Assembly: GCA_016705335.1 (NCBI GenBank)
Contig: JADIYN010000029.1
Span: 30,016 to 94,015 of the forward strand
Direction: 5' to 3'
Origin: Draconibacterium sp.
GTDB lineage: Bacteria > Bacteroidota > Bacteroidia > Bacteroidales > Prolixibacteraceae
DNA: 64,000 nt
This document shows positions 1 through 8,679 of this stretch, one piece after another (the first letter of the stretch is position 1; every line of letters begins with the position of its first letter). Made by a program: the position numbers and the translations under genes. The notes below the pieces were generated by a model. The model did no database searches. It had not been told where the DNA came from and worked only from the letters and a program-made list of their open reading frames with translations.

Positions 1-1
1 T

Positions 2-196
2 GGATTGCTTGTTGAAATTGGTGTAACCCGCGGCCGTTCTGCAAAACCAGATCTTAAAATGGGTATTTGCGGTGAACACGGCGGTGAACCTTCATCGGTT
101 ATGTTCTGCGACAGTGTTGGAATGGACTACGTAAGTTGTTCGCCATACCGCGTGCCAATTGCACGTGTAGCAGCAGCTCAGGCAAATTTGAAATAA
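2..196 (+). CDS. ppdK: Pyruvate, phosphate dikinase, C-terminal end (partial)
   Basis: The last 64 codons of a gene that enters from the left edge. The readable protein has the PPDK C-terminal block with KMGICGEHGGEPSSV, an active-site Cys-Gly-Glu context, followed by YVSCSPYRVPIARVAAAQA, which is near-invariant in the PEP-binding TIM-barrel domain of this family. PPDK interconverts pyruvate, ATP and phosphate with PEP, AMP and pyrophosphate in the cytoplasm. The frame is open to the first base, so the in-frame TTG at 5 is not a start. A strong hairpin follows 24 bases after the stop. Identification is secure; only the tail can be examined. Confidence 0.88.
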   Translation, partial: GLLVEIGVTRGRSAKPDLKMGICGEHGGEPSSVMFCDSVGMDYVSCSPYRVPIARVAAAQANLK

Positions 197-219
197 ATCG
201 AAGATTTATAAAATAGTAC

Positions 220-257
220 AACCGTCTTTTTGGGTAAAACCGAAAAGACGGTTTTTA
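220..257 (+). terminator. Rho-independent terminator of ppdK
   Basis: An 11-bp perfect stem, AACCGTCTTTT (220-230) with AAAAGACGGTT (243-253), with a 12-base loop, runs into a T-rich stretch. It lies directly downstream of the dikinase stop codon. Confidence 0.85.
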
Positions 258-320
258 TTTTGCGTAAATTCTGTGATAATCCTTTGTACTACTGTAATAC
301 AAACCCCTGTTTATGCAATG

Positions 321-404
321 CCATTAAAATATGCTGAAATCAAGGTTGCCCACGTTGCATAACCATTAAAATTTCCTGAAATGGAAGTTGACCCTACTGC
401 AATG
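321..404. repeat. Imperfect 42-bp tandem duplication
   Basis: Bases 321-362 and 363-404 align without gaps at about 29 of 42 positions and both begin CCATTAAAAT. The period is 14 codons, and the second unit runs into the start of the truncated gene at 381. In the same frame the first unit reads MPLKYAEIKVAHVA then stop, and the second reads PLKFPEMEVDPTAM. It may be a decayed coding duplication or chance similarity in AT-rich DNA. Confidence 0.35.
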
Positions 405-662
405 CTGGCGCGGGTCTATGACCATGATTGCATATCGGCGCCAGTGGGCGAAAACAAATCAGCCAATGAAGCGCGCTATATTCATGGCGAAAAAGGAAAG
501 GGTTTCTGGACTTTTTATGGTGGCCACGACCCTGAAGATTACCGCCATTTGGTTGGCGACCCACCCACCGACTTAAGTTTATTCCCAAATTCTCCGGGAT
601 ACCGGCTAATATTAAATAATGTACTATTTCCTGCAGCAAAAAAGAAAAAGAGGAAAACTTAG
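381..662 (+). pseudogene. C-terminal fragment of a conserved Bacteroidota protein
   Basis: A 93-codon frame with no visible promoter or ribosome site. It ends in a dense, protein-like block (FWTFYGGHDPEDYRHLVGD, then LSLFPNSPGYRLILNNVLFP and a Lys-rich tail). From memory this resembles the C-terminus of a roughly 400-residue family in Bacteroidota often labelled asparagine synthetase B; that link is low confidence. The in-frame codon at 360-362 is a stop, so everything upstream of about residue 6 is missing. The tail looks conserved while the rest of the gene is absent, so I read it as a truncated remnant left by deletion or recombination rather than a working small gene. Confidence 0.45.
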
Positions 663-673
663 CCACAATATTT

Positions 674-1423
674 TTACTGGTACAATCTAACCCAGTCTAC
701 CACCATATTTATTGGCAATTCTTCAGGATTGGTAATTTTCCCGGGCCAGCTGCCTTCCAACTGCTGATCGATAAACAGGTAAAAAGGTTGGTCGAAGGGC
801 CACTGATAGGTTCCTGCGCCGGGGACTTTTGGATATTCAAAAGATACTTCATCATTTATTGCATAAACAAGTTTTTCAGGATACCAACTTACACTATAAA
901 CATTATAATCATTGGGATTGATTTTGGCTGTTGCCGACTTTTTTGGAGTATCCTGTTTTAATGTTATTGTATAGTGGTTGTGCGTGGTTTGATAAGCATA
1001 ATCATCGTGGTTCAAACGTTCCATTATGTCCATTTCCCCATTGTGCTGATCAGGATAAATATCCTTTTCCGATAACATCCAGATGGCGGGCCAGGCACCA
1101 AAAGCGGGGTCCAGTTTTGCCCGTATTTCGATTCGCCCATACTGAAATGCAAATTTTCCCCATGTATAAATACCACCCGTTAAATATGGACGGGGATCGC
1201 CATTTATTGTATCCTCATTAACAATTCCACGTAGGAAAATATTTTCTTTGTCGAACTGAACTACTCTGTTATCAGTTGCAGAAATATATCTGAAACAACC
1301 AGTGTGCTCCTGCCAGCGTTCTACAGGTAATTTCCATTGGGGCGAAGTAAAAAGACCAATCCGGTCCAGTGAGTAGTATCCAGAAAACCCATACTGAAAT
1401 TGTCTTCCCAAACCAACTGCCAT
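674..1423 (-). CDS. GH16 family glycoside hydrolase, main (C-terminal) part of a frameshifted gene
   Basis: Carries the GH16 catalytic signature ExDxxE as GEMDIMERLN, preceded by GRIEIRAKLDPAFGAWPAIWML and followed by a C-terminal block ending VVDWVRLYQ, the usual end of a single-domain GH16. The family retains-hydrolyses beta-1,3 or beta-1,4 galactan or glucan chains (laminarin, agar or porphyran types); substrate cannot be assigned here. True homology begins near RIGLFTSPQWKLPV at about 1362. The residues before that in this frame, including the apparent start, are out of frame. The N-terminus lies in another frame (1321-1533), and restoring one C in the short C run near 1364-1366 joins them. 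Confidence 0.8.
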   Translation of the reverse strand: MAVGLGRQFQYGFSGYYSLDRIGLFTSPQWKLPVERWQEHTGCFRYISATDNRVVQFDKENIFLRGIVNEDTINGDPRPYLTGGIYTWGKFAFQYGRIEIRAKLDPAFGAWPAIWMLSEKDIYPDQHNGEMDIMERLNHDDYAYQTTHNHYTITLKQDTPKKSATAKINPNDYNVYSVSWYPEKLVYAINDEVSFEYPKVPGAGTYQWPFDQPFYLFIDQQLEGSWPGKITNPEELPINMVVDWVRLYQ

Positions 1424-1557
1424 TCGGTTGAATCGTTTCGGCGTTCTTCGTTCTGAACAAACATGTAATTATCAACATTTTTGTAGTGTAATTTTTCCTG
1501 TTTGCAGGCAAAATGAATCCAAGTAAAAGCCAAATAAATAAATTTTCATTTTTTCAT
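1321..1557 (-). CDS. GH16 family glycoside hydrolase, N-terminal part with lipoprotein signal
   Basis: This frame supplies the GH16 entry motif (EWQLVWEDNFS, then LDTTHW) that the downstream piece lacks. Before it is a lipoprotein signal: a hydrophobic stretch FIYLAFTWIHFAC with Cys as the probable lipid-attachment residue, so the enzyme should be surface- or periplasm-anchored. The best ATG is at 1557, but ATG-AAA-AAA is followed by an in-frame TGA (1548-1546). Either the signal peptide carries a nonsense change (TGG to TGA would fit) or further base errors occur here. Frame is lost again near 1365. Confidence 0.6.
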
Positions 1558-1902
1558 AGCAGTCAATTTCTGTTTTATTTATCAAATATACTAAATCGGT
1601 AATTCTTATCTGTGCTCTGTTTGAAAACCGAATCATTGTCTGAAAATTTTCTTCCCGGATGTGTCTGTTTGAGTTACATAATCGGCATTCAATTTCTGAA
1701 AACCTTTGATATAAATACTCCCAAAGTTCGCTCTATTCAACCCGTTTGTAAAACAAAATCAGCCACAAAATAAAAATTAAAAACGCTTTTAAAATTAGTC
1801 TTAATTCAGCTATATTTATTCCCCGAAAAAAGGCTGAAATTAACTTTTGTTAAATTTGCCGTTGTATGTAGCCAGCGTGTTAAAAACCAAAAATCCGCAA
1901 TT
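1558..1902. other. Intergenic region between divergent genes
   Basis: About 345 AT-rich bases separate the GH16 gene (minus) from the lipoprotein gene (plus), so it should hold both promoters. The only element I can point to is a TAAATTTG at 1851-1858, which fits the Bacteroidota -7 consensus TAnnTTTG and lies 44 bases before the lipoprotein start. No convincing -33 TTG is at the right spacing. No gene seen. Confidence 0.4.
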
Positions 1903-3105
1903 ATGAAAATCAAATTTCTTCTAATCATCTTTTTAATACTTATTATTTCTTCATGTAATAATGATGAAAATGAAAACGTTACTATCAACAAATTAGCCGG
2001 ATATGTACAAAAAGGTCCCTTTTTAAATGGCACTTCAATAACCATTTCGGAGCTTACAAATGATTTGGTGCCAACCGGAAAAACATATCCCTCGCAAATA
2101 ATTGATAACAGAGGTACTTTTGAAATAAGGTATCTAGAATTAGCCTCATCACTTGTCGAACTGAAAGCCACCGGTTTCTATTTTAACGAGGCATTGAATA
2201 AAAACTCCGATGCCCAGTTAACACTTTATGCACTTTCCGATTTATCCGACAAAACAACAGTCAATGTCAATATAATATCAACATTGGAGAAAACAAGAGT
2301 AGAATACTTAACTTCCAACGGATCCAAATTTAATGACGCGAAAAAACAGGCACAGGCAGAAATTTTAAACATATTTGAGATTGAAAAATCAGACATGAAT
2401 GAATCGGAAAATCTAGATATTTCACAAAAAAGTGAAGACAATGCCATTTTACTGGCTATTTCACTGATTTTGCAGGGATATCTTAATACTGCTGATGTAT
2501 CTGAACTAATTGCAAATTTTGGAACTGATATCAGAATAGATGGAGTGTTAAACAGCGATGCAATTGGTAGCAGTTTAATTAACAATGCAAGAATACTTAA
2601 GTGTGATGAAATAAAAAGAAATATTGAAAGTAAATACAAAGCGATGGGGTCTGATATTACAGTTCCGGATTTTAAGAAATATGTTGATGATTTTATCGAC
2701 AAAACCGAATTCATTCCAACAAATCAAATTTCATATCCTGTTTTCTATGAAAGCAGGTTAAACGTTTTATGTGATTCAAGTTTCACTGTAAAAGGGGGAA
2801 AGATTTATGGTATAGCTGCCTACCTTCCCGGAGGAAATACTATTAAAATTGTTTGCAAACCCTCCAGTGGTTATGGTTGGGGCGCCGCCGGTTTTTCGAT
2901 AATGGAATCGGAAGGCTATACAGTTAGAAACAACTTTCCGGAAGATTTGACATTAACTGCGACAGGCATTAATCAAACTGTAAATTTACCTGTAATGTTT
3001 GGTGGTGACTCCACTGCAATTTCATATACAAGTATTGATTTCTTTATTTATGAGAATAATTCAGCAGAAATTACCAGGATGAAAACTATAAAAACTTTTC
3101 AATAG
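1903..3105 (+). CDS. Hypothetical lipoprotein
   Basis: A 400-residue exported lipoprotein of unknown function. The start MKIKFLLIIFLILIISSC gives a classic Sec/lipobox signal with Cys 18 as the lipid site. Residues 31-90 (GYVQKGPFLNGTSITI..., then a Gly-Phe-Tyr-Phe-Asn-Glu block) resemble the beta-sandwich start seen in several Bacteroidota surface proteins. The middle is helical and the C-terminal 120 residues look beta-rich with a Gly-rich patch. It stands alone between divergent and convergent neighbours. No catalytic motif is visible. It could be a surface glycan-binding or adhesin-like protein, but that is only a guess. Confidence 0.75.
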   Translation: MKIKFLLIIFLILIISSCNNDENENVTINKLAGYVQKGPFLNGTSITISELTNDLVPTGKTYPSQIIDNRGTFEIRYLELASSLVELKATGFYFNEALNKNSDAQLTLYALSDLSDKTTVNVNIISTLEKTRVEYLTSNGSKFNDAKKQAQAEILNIFEIEKSDMNESENLDISQKSEDNAILLAISLILQGYLNTADVSELIANFGTDIRIDGVLNSDAIGSSLINNARILKCDEIKRNIESKYKAMGSDITVPDFKKYVDDFIDKTEFIPTNQISYPVFYESRLNVLCDSSFTVKGGKIYGIAAYLPGGNTIKIVCKPSSGYGWGAAGFSIMESEGYTVRNNFPEDLTLTATGINQTVNLPVMFGGDSTAISYTSIDFFIYENNSAEITRMKTIKTFQ

Positions 3106-3164
3106 AAATATTTAAAAGAAACCAAAGTCAACTAAAAGGTTTTATCAAACTCTTGCAACCTGAA

Positions 3165-4160
3165 TCATTGTCCGAAGATTTTCTTCGGGGTGTTTGAAGG
3201 AATGGCACAACCTGCATTCAAAATAAACCGGTTTGTTTTTGAATATATTTCAAGCAACTCATTTGTTTTCTTTTCTACCAAATCAATATTTCCCATTGCA
3301 ATTACTCCGCTGGGGTCGATATTTCCAATAAAACAGGCTTTATCATGTGTTGCGTTAAAAGCTTTTTGCACATCAGTTTTATAATCAAGTTCAAGGGCAT
3401 CAGTTCCGGTTTGCAGCATTAAATCAAGAATTGTTTCGGTGTTGCCGCAAATGTGCAAAGTATAAGGCAAATTGCATTTGTGGGCTTCATTAACCACAAT
3501 TTTTTCCCAGGGCAAGGCAAACATTTCATACATTTCAGGCGAAACCATTTCGGGGCCGGCCGGACTGTCGCCATTGGAAACCATATCGCAACCAGTTTGC
3601 GACATCAGCCGGATAAACTGACAGGTTATTTCAGTGCAATATGCAAGCAATTCAATAACAAGTTCAGGTTCTCCCATTATCAGATCAAGCATCCACTCCT
3701 GGCTTCCACGCATCAGACTTGCCAAAGAAAATGGTGCCTGCTCGCAATTGCCACGGACATAAATTTCATTTTTATAATGCTGCTTTATAATTCGTGTTGC
3801 TTCAAGCCAGTTTTGAATATACCTGTAGTTTTCGATATTTACCTTTTTGAGTTTTTTTACCTCATCCAGCGAAATCAAATTCCCTTTGTGTGAACGTGCC
3901 GGTTCATTTTCAGGAAAATCGACTGGAACACCAACAGCACCAGCAAGTGTTACTGTATCCAAATCAACAAGTATTCCGTCAAATTCATATTTTTCTACCG
4001 ATTTAATAAACACTTCGGCCATAATTTTCGGATTGTCTCTGAACTTTGCCATACTCGTACCTGCTTCTTTTGCCGCCACCATAAAGTTGTGCAGCATTAC
4101 CGGTATCTTATCCGGTTTTTCGTTTTTCAGTGCTGCCTGAATTCTTTCGTATCCGTTCAT
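3165..4160 (-). CDS. UroD-fold protein, MtaA-like methyltransferase type
   Basis: Belongs to the uroporphyrinogen decarboxylase superfamily (TIM barrel, about 340 residues). It lacks the N-terminal RQAGR motif of true heme-pathway UroD. It keeps the His-x-Cys (LHICGNTE) and late Cys (NAGCAIPSNTP) that in MtaA/MtbA/CmuA-type corrinoid methyltransferases bind zinc. The likely role is therefore methyl transfer in demethylation of a methylated substrate rather than heme synthesis. No corrinoid protein is in the window, so this is inference. The stop at 3165 is a frameshift: adding one G near 3180 restores TPEENLRTMIQVARV and moves the natural end to 3145. It starts the 3.1-10 kb minus-strand cluster. 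Confidence 0.72.
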   Translation of the reverse strand: MNGYERIQAALKNEKPDKIPVMLHNFMVAAKEAGTSMAKFRDNPKIMAEVFIKSVEKYEFDGILVDLDTVTLAGAVGVPVDFPENEPARSHKGNLISLDEVKKLKKVNIENYRYIQNWLEATRIIKQHYKNEIYVRGNCEQAPFSLASLMRGSQEWMLDLIMGEPELVIELLAYCTEITCQFIRLMSQTGCDMVSNGDSPAGPEMVSPEMYEMFALPWEKIVVNEAHKCNLPYTLHICGNTETILDLMLQTGTDALELDYKTDVQKAFNATHDKACFIGNIDPSGVIAMGNIDLVEKKTNELLEIYSKTNRFILNAGCAIPSNTPKKIFGQ

Positions 4161-4216
4161 TTTATTCTTGTTGCTTCCGGCAATTAGCTACTTGCTTTAT
4201 GCCGGGTAGATTATTT

Positions 4217-5005
4217 TTATTTAATTTTTTTTATGTCCTTTTTGTGAGAGGTTAGGGAGGCATTTTCATTTCGCACTTTATTTTCTCCGGTGTGGTCGAA
4301 ACCACGTTCACGTTCATAGTTAATCATACTTTTAGGGCGAAGGTTCACAATCATAGCCCGACGCTGCGAGTTTGTTGTATTACCTCTTGAATAATGAGCT
4401 GTTCCGCCATGATGCAATACAACCGAACCGGGTTGAAGTTCAATATAAACCGCTTCATCCTCATTTCCCTCGCAAACCAAAGCACCATTTTTTGCAGTTG
4501 AAGTATGTTTGCGCATCGGCTTTAAATGTGATGCCGGGACATACCACATACAACCATTATCAAGTGTTGCTTCATCAAGCGGCATCCAGGCACTCACTGC
4601 CCGTTTATCGGGCATGTCAATCCAATATGCACAGTCCTGGTGCCATGGAGTTATTGCATCACTAAAGGGCGGTTTATTGATAAACATATCAAAATCAATC
4701 TCCAAATCATCGCCTAAAAGCCGGCGGGAAATGAAACTGATTTTTCTGTAATATTCCGAATCTTTCAATGGATTAAAGTACCTTGAGGGAACCATTATCT
4801 GGGTAATACTTTCTTTTTGTGCTTCCTTGTTTTCACCTTTTAAGTCGCGACGGTTCTCGCCAACGTCTATTTTGCCGGCAATAAAATCGTTATAAATTTT
4901 TTTATATTCTTCGATTGTTTCTGCCTCAATCAGATTTTCAATTACGAGATATCCGTTTTCCTCAAAAAACTGAATTTCCTTTTGCGATATTTTTAAATCA
5001 TTCAT
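4217..5005 (-). CDS. Phytanoyl-CoA dioxygenase (PhyH) family protein
   Basis: A 262-residue non-heme Fe(II)/2-oxoglutarate oxygenase of the PhyH family. The iron facial triad is visible as His-x-Asp-type PWHQDCAYW near residue 122 and a distal His in GGTAHYSRGN near residue 205, followed by the Arg (SQRRAMIVNLRP) expected to hold 2-oxoglutarate. N-terminal QIQFFEENGYLVIENLI-like start is typical. Family members hydroxylate small molecules, lipids or osmolyte-like compounds. It lies between two UroD-fold genes on the same strand, suggesting joint use in catabolism of one substrate. The gene is intact. Confidence 0.8.
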   Translation of the reverse strand: MNDLKISQKEIQFFEENGYLVIENLIEAETIEEYKKIYNDFIAGKIDVGENRRDLKGENKEAQKESITQIMVPSRYFNPLKDSEYYRKISFISRRLLGDDLEIDFDMFINKPPFSDAITPWHQDCAYWIDMPDKRAVSAWMPLDEATLDNGCMWYVPASHLKPMRKHTSTAKNGALVCEGNEDEAVYIELQPGSVVLHHGGTAHYSRGNTTNSQRRAMIVNLRPKSMINYERERGFDHTGENKVRNENASLTSHKKDIKKIK

Positions 5006-5044
5006 ATTGCTAATTTAATAATTGAACTTTTCTATAATTGTAAT

Positions 5045-6151
5045 TCAGTATTTTCCAAACTCTTCAACCAGTTCTGCAACACGTCGTACCCTGCTTTCCA
5101 AACCATCCGGTGGAACCTGATCGGCAACACCAAGCACATAACGTGGTTCTTTATTCATAATGGAAAGTACATGTTTTATGTGTTTTTCAAATTCCGCTTC
5201 ACTCACGGAATCAGTAAAATACACTCCCGGGATTCCGCCCCAGATAATACTTTTTGAATCACCCACATAACCTGCGAGTTCTTCAAATTTTAAATCACCT
5301 ACCGGATGCGGGGTTAATGCTTCGAGTACCGAAAATCCCACCGAGGCTTCCTGTTGAAGGAGACCTCTTAAAGTACCATCAATATGGATGAAGGAGTATT
5401 TCCCTGCATCCCTGATTTTACTGGTCCATTCTTTCTGATAGTCGTACATGTAAAGTTCAAAAAGGTCGGGACCAACCATTTCCGACGAAAGATTTTCAGG
5501 AATCATCAATACTTCAGCCGGACTATCAACTGCAATTTGGGCGGCCTGGTCAAATGCCCTTTTCATTGTATTAAGCAGATCCTGAAATTCGACAGGTGTT
5601 GTCAATGCAGCCATTGTAACAGATACCACCCCTGCTTCAAGCGCCAAAAGGTGCATAAACGGACTCTTTGGTAAGTAACACAAAACAATACCCTGATCGC
5701 CAACCTGCTTTTTTCGTTGGAAGGCGAAATTGTAATCAGGTTCAAATCTGCTGTTTTCATAAATGAACTTCATGATTGGAATGTCCTCATCCGATTTCAT
5801 GAAATGTTCAACAGGACCTTCAGAAAAAGAGGTTGGGATATATTCCCAGCATTCGCGAACCGAGCCAACAGGAGTATTAATTTCTTTGTATCTTTTGTAT
5901 CCTTCAGTCCATTCTCTCACATCGCAATTCTCATAAATTTGTTTGTACGGAAAATAACCCTGAAGGTAAAAACCTACACCCAAATCACGGTGCCACCGGA
6001 TATAATCATCGGATGAAATAAATCCTTCCGGTTTTAATCCTCGCTTGATCAATGAATTTGCCCAATAGTCAAGATCACCAAACCACGGTACCAGATCGGG
6101 TTTTTCTCCTTTAAGAACTGTTAATATTCTTTCTCTTGGTGTCATAACCAT
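5045..6151 (-). CDS. UroD-fold protein lacking zinc cysteines
   Basis: A 368-residue member of the UroD/methyltransferase superfamily, starting MTPRERILTVLKGEKPDLVP, the common opening of this superfamily. Unlike the paralogue at 3165, the His-x-Cys site reads HIDGTLRG and the late Cys region reads GVADQVPPDG, so the zinc ligands seen in corrinoid:CoM methyltransferases are missing. The RQAGR motif of true UroD is also absent. Its role may be substrate binding or a metal-independent reaction. A second in-frame ATG two codons in (MTPRERI) could be the real start. Intact and probably co-transcribed with the PhyH gene 40 bases downstream. Confidence 0.7.
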   Translation of the reverse strand: MVMTPRERILTVLKGEKPDLVPWFGDLDYWANSLIKRGLKPEGFISSDDYIRWHRDLGVGFYLQGYFPYKQIYENCDVREWTEGYKRYKEINTPVGSVRECWEYIPTSFSEGPVEHFMKSDEDIPIMKFIYENSRFEPDYNFAFQRKKQVGDQGIVLCYLPKSPFMHLLALEAGVVSVTMAALTTPVEFQDLLNTMKRAFDQAAQIAVDSPAEVLMIPENLSSEMVGPDLFELYMYDYQKEWTSKIRDAGKYSFIHIDGTLRGLLQQEASVGFSVLEALTPHPVGDLKFEELAGYVGDSKSIIWGGIPGVYFTDSVSEAEFEKHIKHVLSIMNKEPRYVLGVADQVPPDGLESRVRRVAELVEEFGKY

Positions 6152-6272
6152 ATTATTGAATAGCTTATTATTTTAATTACGGGTTTTTTAGTCGGGTACT
6201 GTCTTACGCTTTTCTCATGCTGAAGTTTTGTTGTCATTGCTGTGTCGTTTTAAAATAGCCTATAACTGTTAA

Positions 6273-7061
6273 TCAACACAATACTTCTTTTTCAATCTGT
6301 TCCAAAGTCTTTCCTTTTGTTTCAATAATGTACTTTTTTAAATATAGAAATCCAATGAAGGTTACTAAAGCCAAAAAGATAAACGCATAGCCCATTCCCA
6401 ACTGCTGTGCAGCCAGGGTTGTTCCAAATAAACCAATAACAATTGGGAAGAGGAAATTGAGTAAAGCGCTTACAACCCAATTTGCAAACGAGCCAATAGA
6501 AGCACCCCGCGCCCTGATAACATTTGGGAACATCTCGGATAAAAGAACCCATACAACCACTCCTTGTGATGCGGCAAAAAAAGCAATGTATGATACCAGC
6601 AACGCAACAAGCCAATAACCGGTAATATTTCCTGAAATTAAACCATAGCCAAAAAGGCCCAGAACGGTAACCATTCCCAATTGTCCAACCAACAATAATT
6701 TCTTTCGGCCAATCTTATCAATTATTGCCATGGCAATGATGGTGAAAACAAGATTGGTAACACCTAAAATAACACTCTGAGCCATAGATGAATCACTTGA
6801 AAAACCGGCAATACTGAATATCTGTGAGGAATAGTAAAAAACGACTCCAATACCGGTAAGCTGACTAAAAATACCAACAAATATTCCGATGAAAATTATC
6901 CCCCGATATGGCTTTTTAAATAAATTGATCCGTTTTCCTAGGTTTTCAAGATGAATCGATTCCTGAATTTCCTTTATAGTTTGCTCTGTGTCAATTTCGT
7001 GCGACGATAATTCCTCAATGTTTCTTTTGGCTTCTTCAATTCTGCCTTTTTTACTAACCAT
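6273..7061 (-). CDS. Sugar-porter MFS transporter, C-terminal part (frameshifted gene)
   Basis: Holds the cytoplasmic loop after helix 6 and transmembrane helices 7-12 of a sugar/proton symporter. Motifs of the family seen here are FSQLTGIGVVFYYSSQIF in helix 7, DKIGRKKLLLVG after helix 8, and the C-terminal ETKGKTLEQIE. It joins the N-terminal half at 7624-7050: a run of six A near 7060 needs seven to read WLVKKGRIEEAKR in one frame. The apparent start Met is only a by-product of the shift. Confidence 0.85.
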   Translation of the reverse strand: MVSKKGRIEEAKRNIEELSSHEIDTEQTIKEIQESIHLENLGKRINLFKKPYRGIIFIGIFVGIFSQLTGIGVVFYYSSQIFSIAGFSSDSSMAQSVILGVTNLVFTIIAMAIIDKIGRKKLLLVGQLGMVTVLGLFGYGLISGNITGYWLVALLVSYIAFFAASQGVVVWVLLSEMFPNVIRARGASIGSFANWVVSALLNFLFPIVIGLFGTTLAAQQLGMGYAFIFLALVTFIGFLYLKKYIIETKGKTLEQIEKEVLC

Positions 7062-7624
7062 CTTGGACTTTTCCTGATAACCAAAAGCATCAGGAAGAAT
7101 GCAACTGCAGGCAAAGCACCACTAAAAAGCATCCAGCGCCAATTTTGTTCGCCAATATTAAGCAACAAATAGTTGGATATTAACGACATAAGAATTCCCA
7201 AAACAATCGCCAACTGAAAGGTAGCGGTTAATACTCCGCGATGTTTCGGCGGAGAAATTTCGGAAATATAAACCGGACAAATAACAGAAGCACCGCCAAT
7301 TGCAAGTCCTCCAATAAACCTGAATAAAATAAAAATGCTGATATTAGGTGCTAAGCCACAACCGACAGAAGAAGCAAAAAACATGATCGATAACAGTTGC
7401 AGCAAACGTTTGGCGCCATAAACATCGCCGGGTTTTCCAATTAAAATTGTACCAATGATGCATCCCACCAGCGCTGAACTCACCGTCCATCCCTGTATCA
7501 CAGGCGTTAACTGAAAGTATTTTACCAAATCGAGCATGGCGCCGTTGATGATTACAGTGTCGTAACCAAACAACAAACCACCTAAAGCAGCCGCAAACGT
7601 ACATTTTATAAGCGTTTTATTCAT
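6974..7624 (-). CDS. Sugar-porter MFS transporter, N-terminal part (frameshifted gene)
   Basis: Encodes helices 1-6 of a major facilitator sugar porter: GGLLFGYDTVIINGA in helix 1, GDVYGAKR in place of the usual GRR loop motif, FRFIGGLAIGGASVICPVYISE and the PxxxRG (PPKHRG) motif after helix 4, ending SPRWLV, the family signature before the central loop. The restored protein is about 450 residues and should import a sugar or polyol by proton symport in the inner membrane. It sits between oxidoreductases and the UroD/PhyH genes and probably feeds them their substrate. Confidence 0.86.
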   Translation of the reverse strand: MNKTLIKCTFAAALGGLLFGYDTVIINGAMLDLVKYFQLTPVIQGWTVSSALVGCIIGTILIGKPGDVYGAKRLLQLLSIMFFASSVGCGLAPNISIFILFRFIGGLAIGGASVICPVYISEISPPKHRGVLTATFQLAIVLGILMSLISNYLLLNIGEQNWRWMLFSGALPAVAFFLMLLVIRKSPRWLVKKAELKKPKETLRNYRRTKLTQSKL

Positions 7625-7636
7625 TTCGTGGCATAT

Positions 7637-8320
7637 TTAATTATTCCTGGTTTTTGCTTTTTGAACCACCAAATCAATATCAACCGAAATACCACCTTTG
7701 AGTTTACTCTCTTCAGCGGCTTGCATAAATGCAAATATTTCAAGTGTTTCTTCGGATGAAACAGGAACAATCCCGGTATCAAAGAACTCCGCTATTTTTA
7801 CAAGTAACGGATTGTAGCCATTATATTTATCGAGAACAGAAATGCCCTTTTCACCAAAAACAGTTGCTCCATAACCACCCTGTCCTTTGCGAATACCACG
7901 ATAAGTGCCGATACGATTGTCATCCCAAACGCCGACCACTACATCTGTGTCTTCTGTAAAAGTTCGTTTCACGCTTTTGCATCCGATACCCATTATTGTA
8001 AAAAGTATTTCAACTCCATGAACGCCGTACCAAAACAAATCGGGATGGTGTTCTTCGATATGTGCCGGACTGTACGCATCAGCTCCGATAATTTTTCCCA
8101 ATTTTCCGTCAGCAATTTCGTCTGCTCCTTCAATGTATCTCAACGAAGAAGAAGAAAACACCGGAACATTATATTGTTTTGCCGCTTCAGCAATTGCATA
8201 CGCATCGGACAAAGAACCGGCAAATGGTTTATCTATAAATACAGGCTTCCCGGCTTTGAAAACGGGCAAAACCTGTTCCAAGATGTTTGTTTCCATCAAT
8301 GCAGGAAAGAATAACAACAT
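7637..8320 (-). CDS. Gfo/Idh/MocA oxidoreductase, C-terminal part (frameshifted gene)
   Basis: Continues the oxidoreductase that starts at 8660. It carries KPVFIDKPFAGS, the Lys-Pro catalytic motif of the family, then the alpha/beta C-terminal domain with HPDLFWYGVHGVEIL. One surplus G near 8268 throws the frame; without it DGNKHLEQVLPVFKAGKP reads through. Confidence 0.8.
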   Translation of the reverse strand: MLLFFPALMETNILEQVLPVFKAGKPVFIDKPFAGSLSDAYAIAEAAKQYNVPVFSSSSLRYIEGADEIADGKLGKIIGADAYSPAHIEEHHPDLFWYGVHGVEILFTIMGIGCKSVKRTFTEDTDVVVGVWDDNRIGTYRGIRKGQGGYGATVFGEKGISVLDKYNGYNPLLVKIAEFFDTGIVPVSSEETLEIFAFMQAAEESKLKGGISVDIDLVVQKAKTRNN

Positions 8321-8660
8321 CGACTTTGTTCAGCATTTCTTCAATCGAATGCACTATTTCAACACCCTGGCTTTGAACTTCCTTTGTAAACTCCGGAATT
8401 TTGTTTTTCCATTCCAAAATATTGTCGGTGCCCTCCGGAACTGCCGCAACCACTTTGTAACCAAGATAAGTATCCACGGCATTTGGATCATTGAGTGATT
8501 TTGTAAAAGCTGTACTGTGTCCGGTGTCCAGCCCAATCATACCAATTCTTTTTCCTTTTACGGCATTTTTCGAAAATCCCAATACGTTTCCGGCCAGTCC
8601 GATCCCCACACCGGCGATTGCTGTTCTTTTTATAAAATTCCGACGATTGTCATTTTCCAT
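8229..8660 (-). CDS. Gfo/Idh/MocA oxidoreductase, N-terminal part with Tat signal
   Basis: Starts with a twin-arginine signal (NRRNFIKRTAIAGVGIG) so the mature enzyme is exported folded with its cofactor, as is common for Bacteroidota sugar oxidoreductases of this family. The nucleotide-binding domain begins KRIGMIGLDTGHS, a variant of the GxGxxG loop where the last Gly is replaced, as in a subfamily that senses or converts sugars with tightly bound NAD(P). Whole protein about 340 residues. Last residues in this frame (after KHL) are out of frame. Confidence 0.8.
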   Translation of the reverse strand: MENDNRRNFIKRTAIAGVGIGLAGNVLGFSKNAVKGKRIGMIGLDTGHSTAFTKSLNDPNAVDTYLGYKVVAAVPEGTDNILEWKNKIPEFTKEVQSQGVEIVHSIEEMLNKVDVVILSCIDGNKHLGTGFARFQSREACIYR

Positions 8661-8679
8661 AGTTGATTTAATTCATTTG

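Noticed and set aside
394..666. Frame antisense to the truncated gene at 381
   Set aside because: Shadow of the plus-strand block that carries the recognisable conserved motif.
3165..6151. Heme biosynthesis (uroporphyrinogen decarboxylase) genes
   Set aside because: Both lack the RQAGR motif of true UroD and sit in a catabolic cluster.
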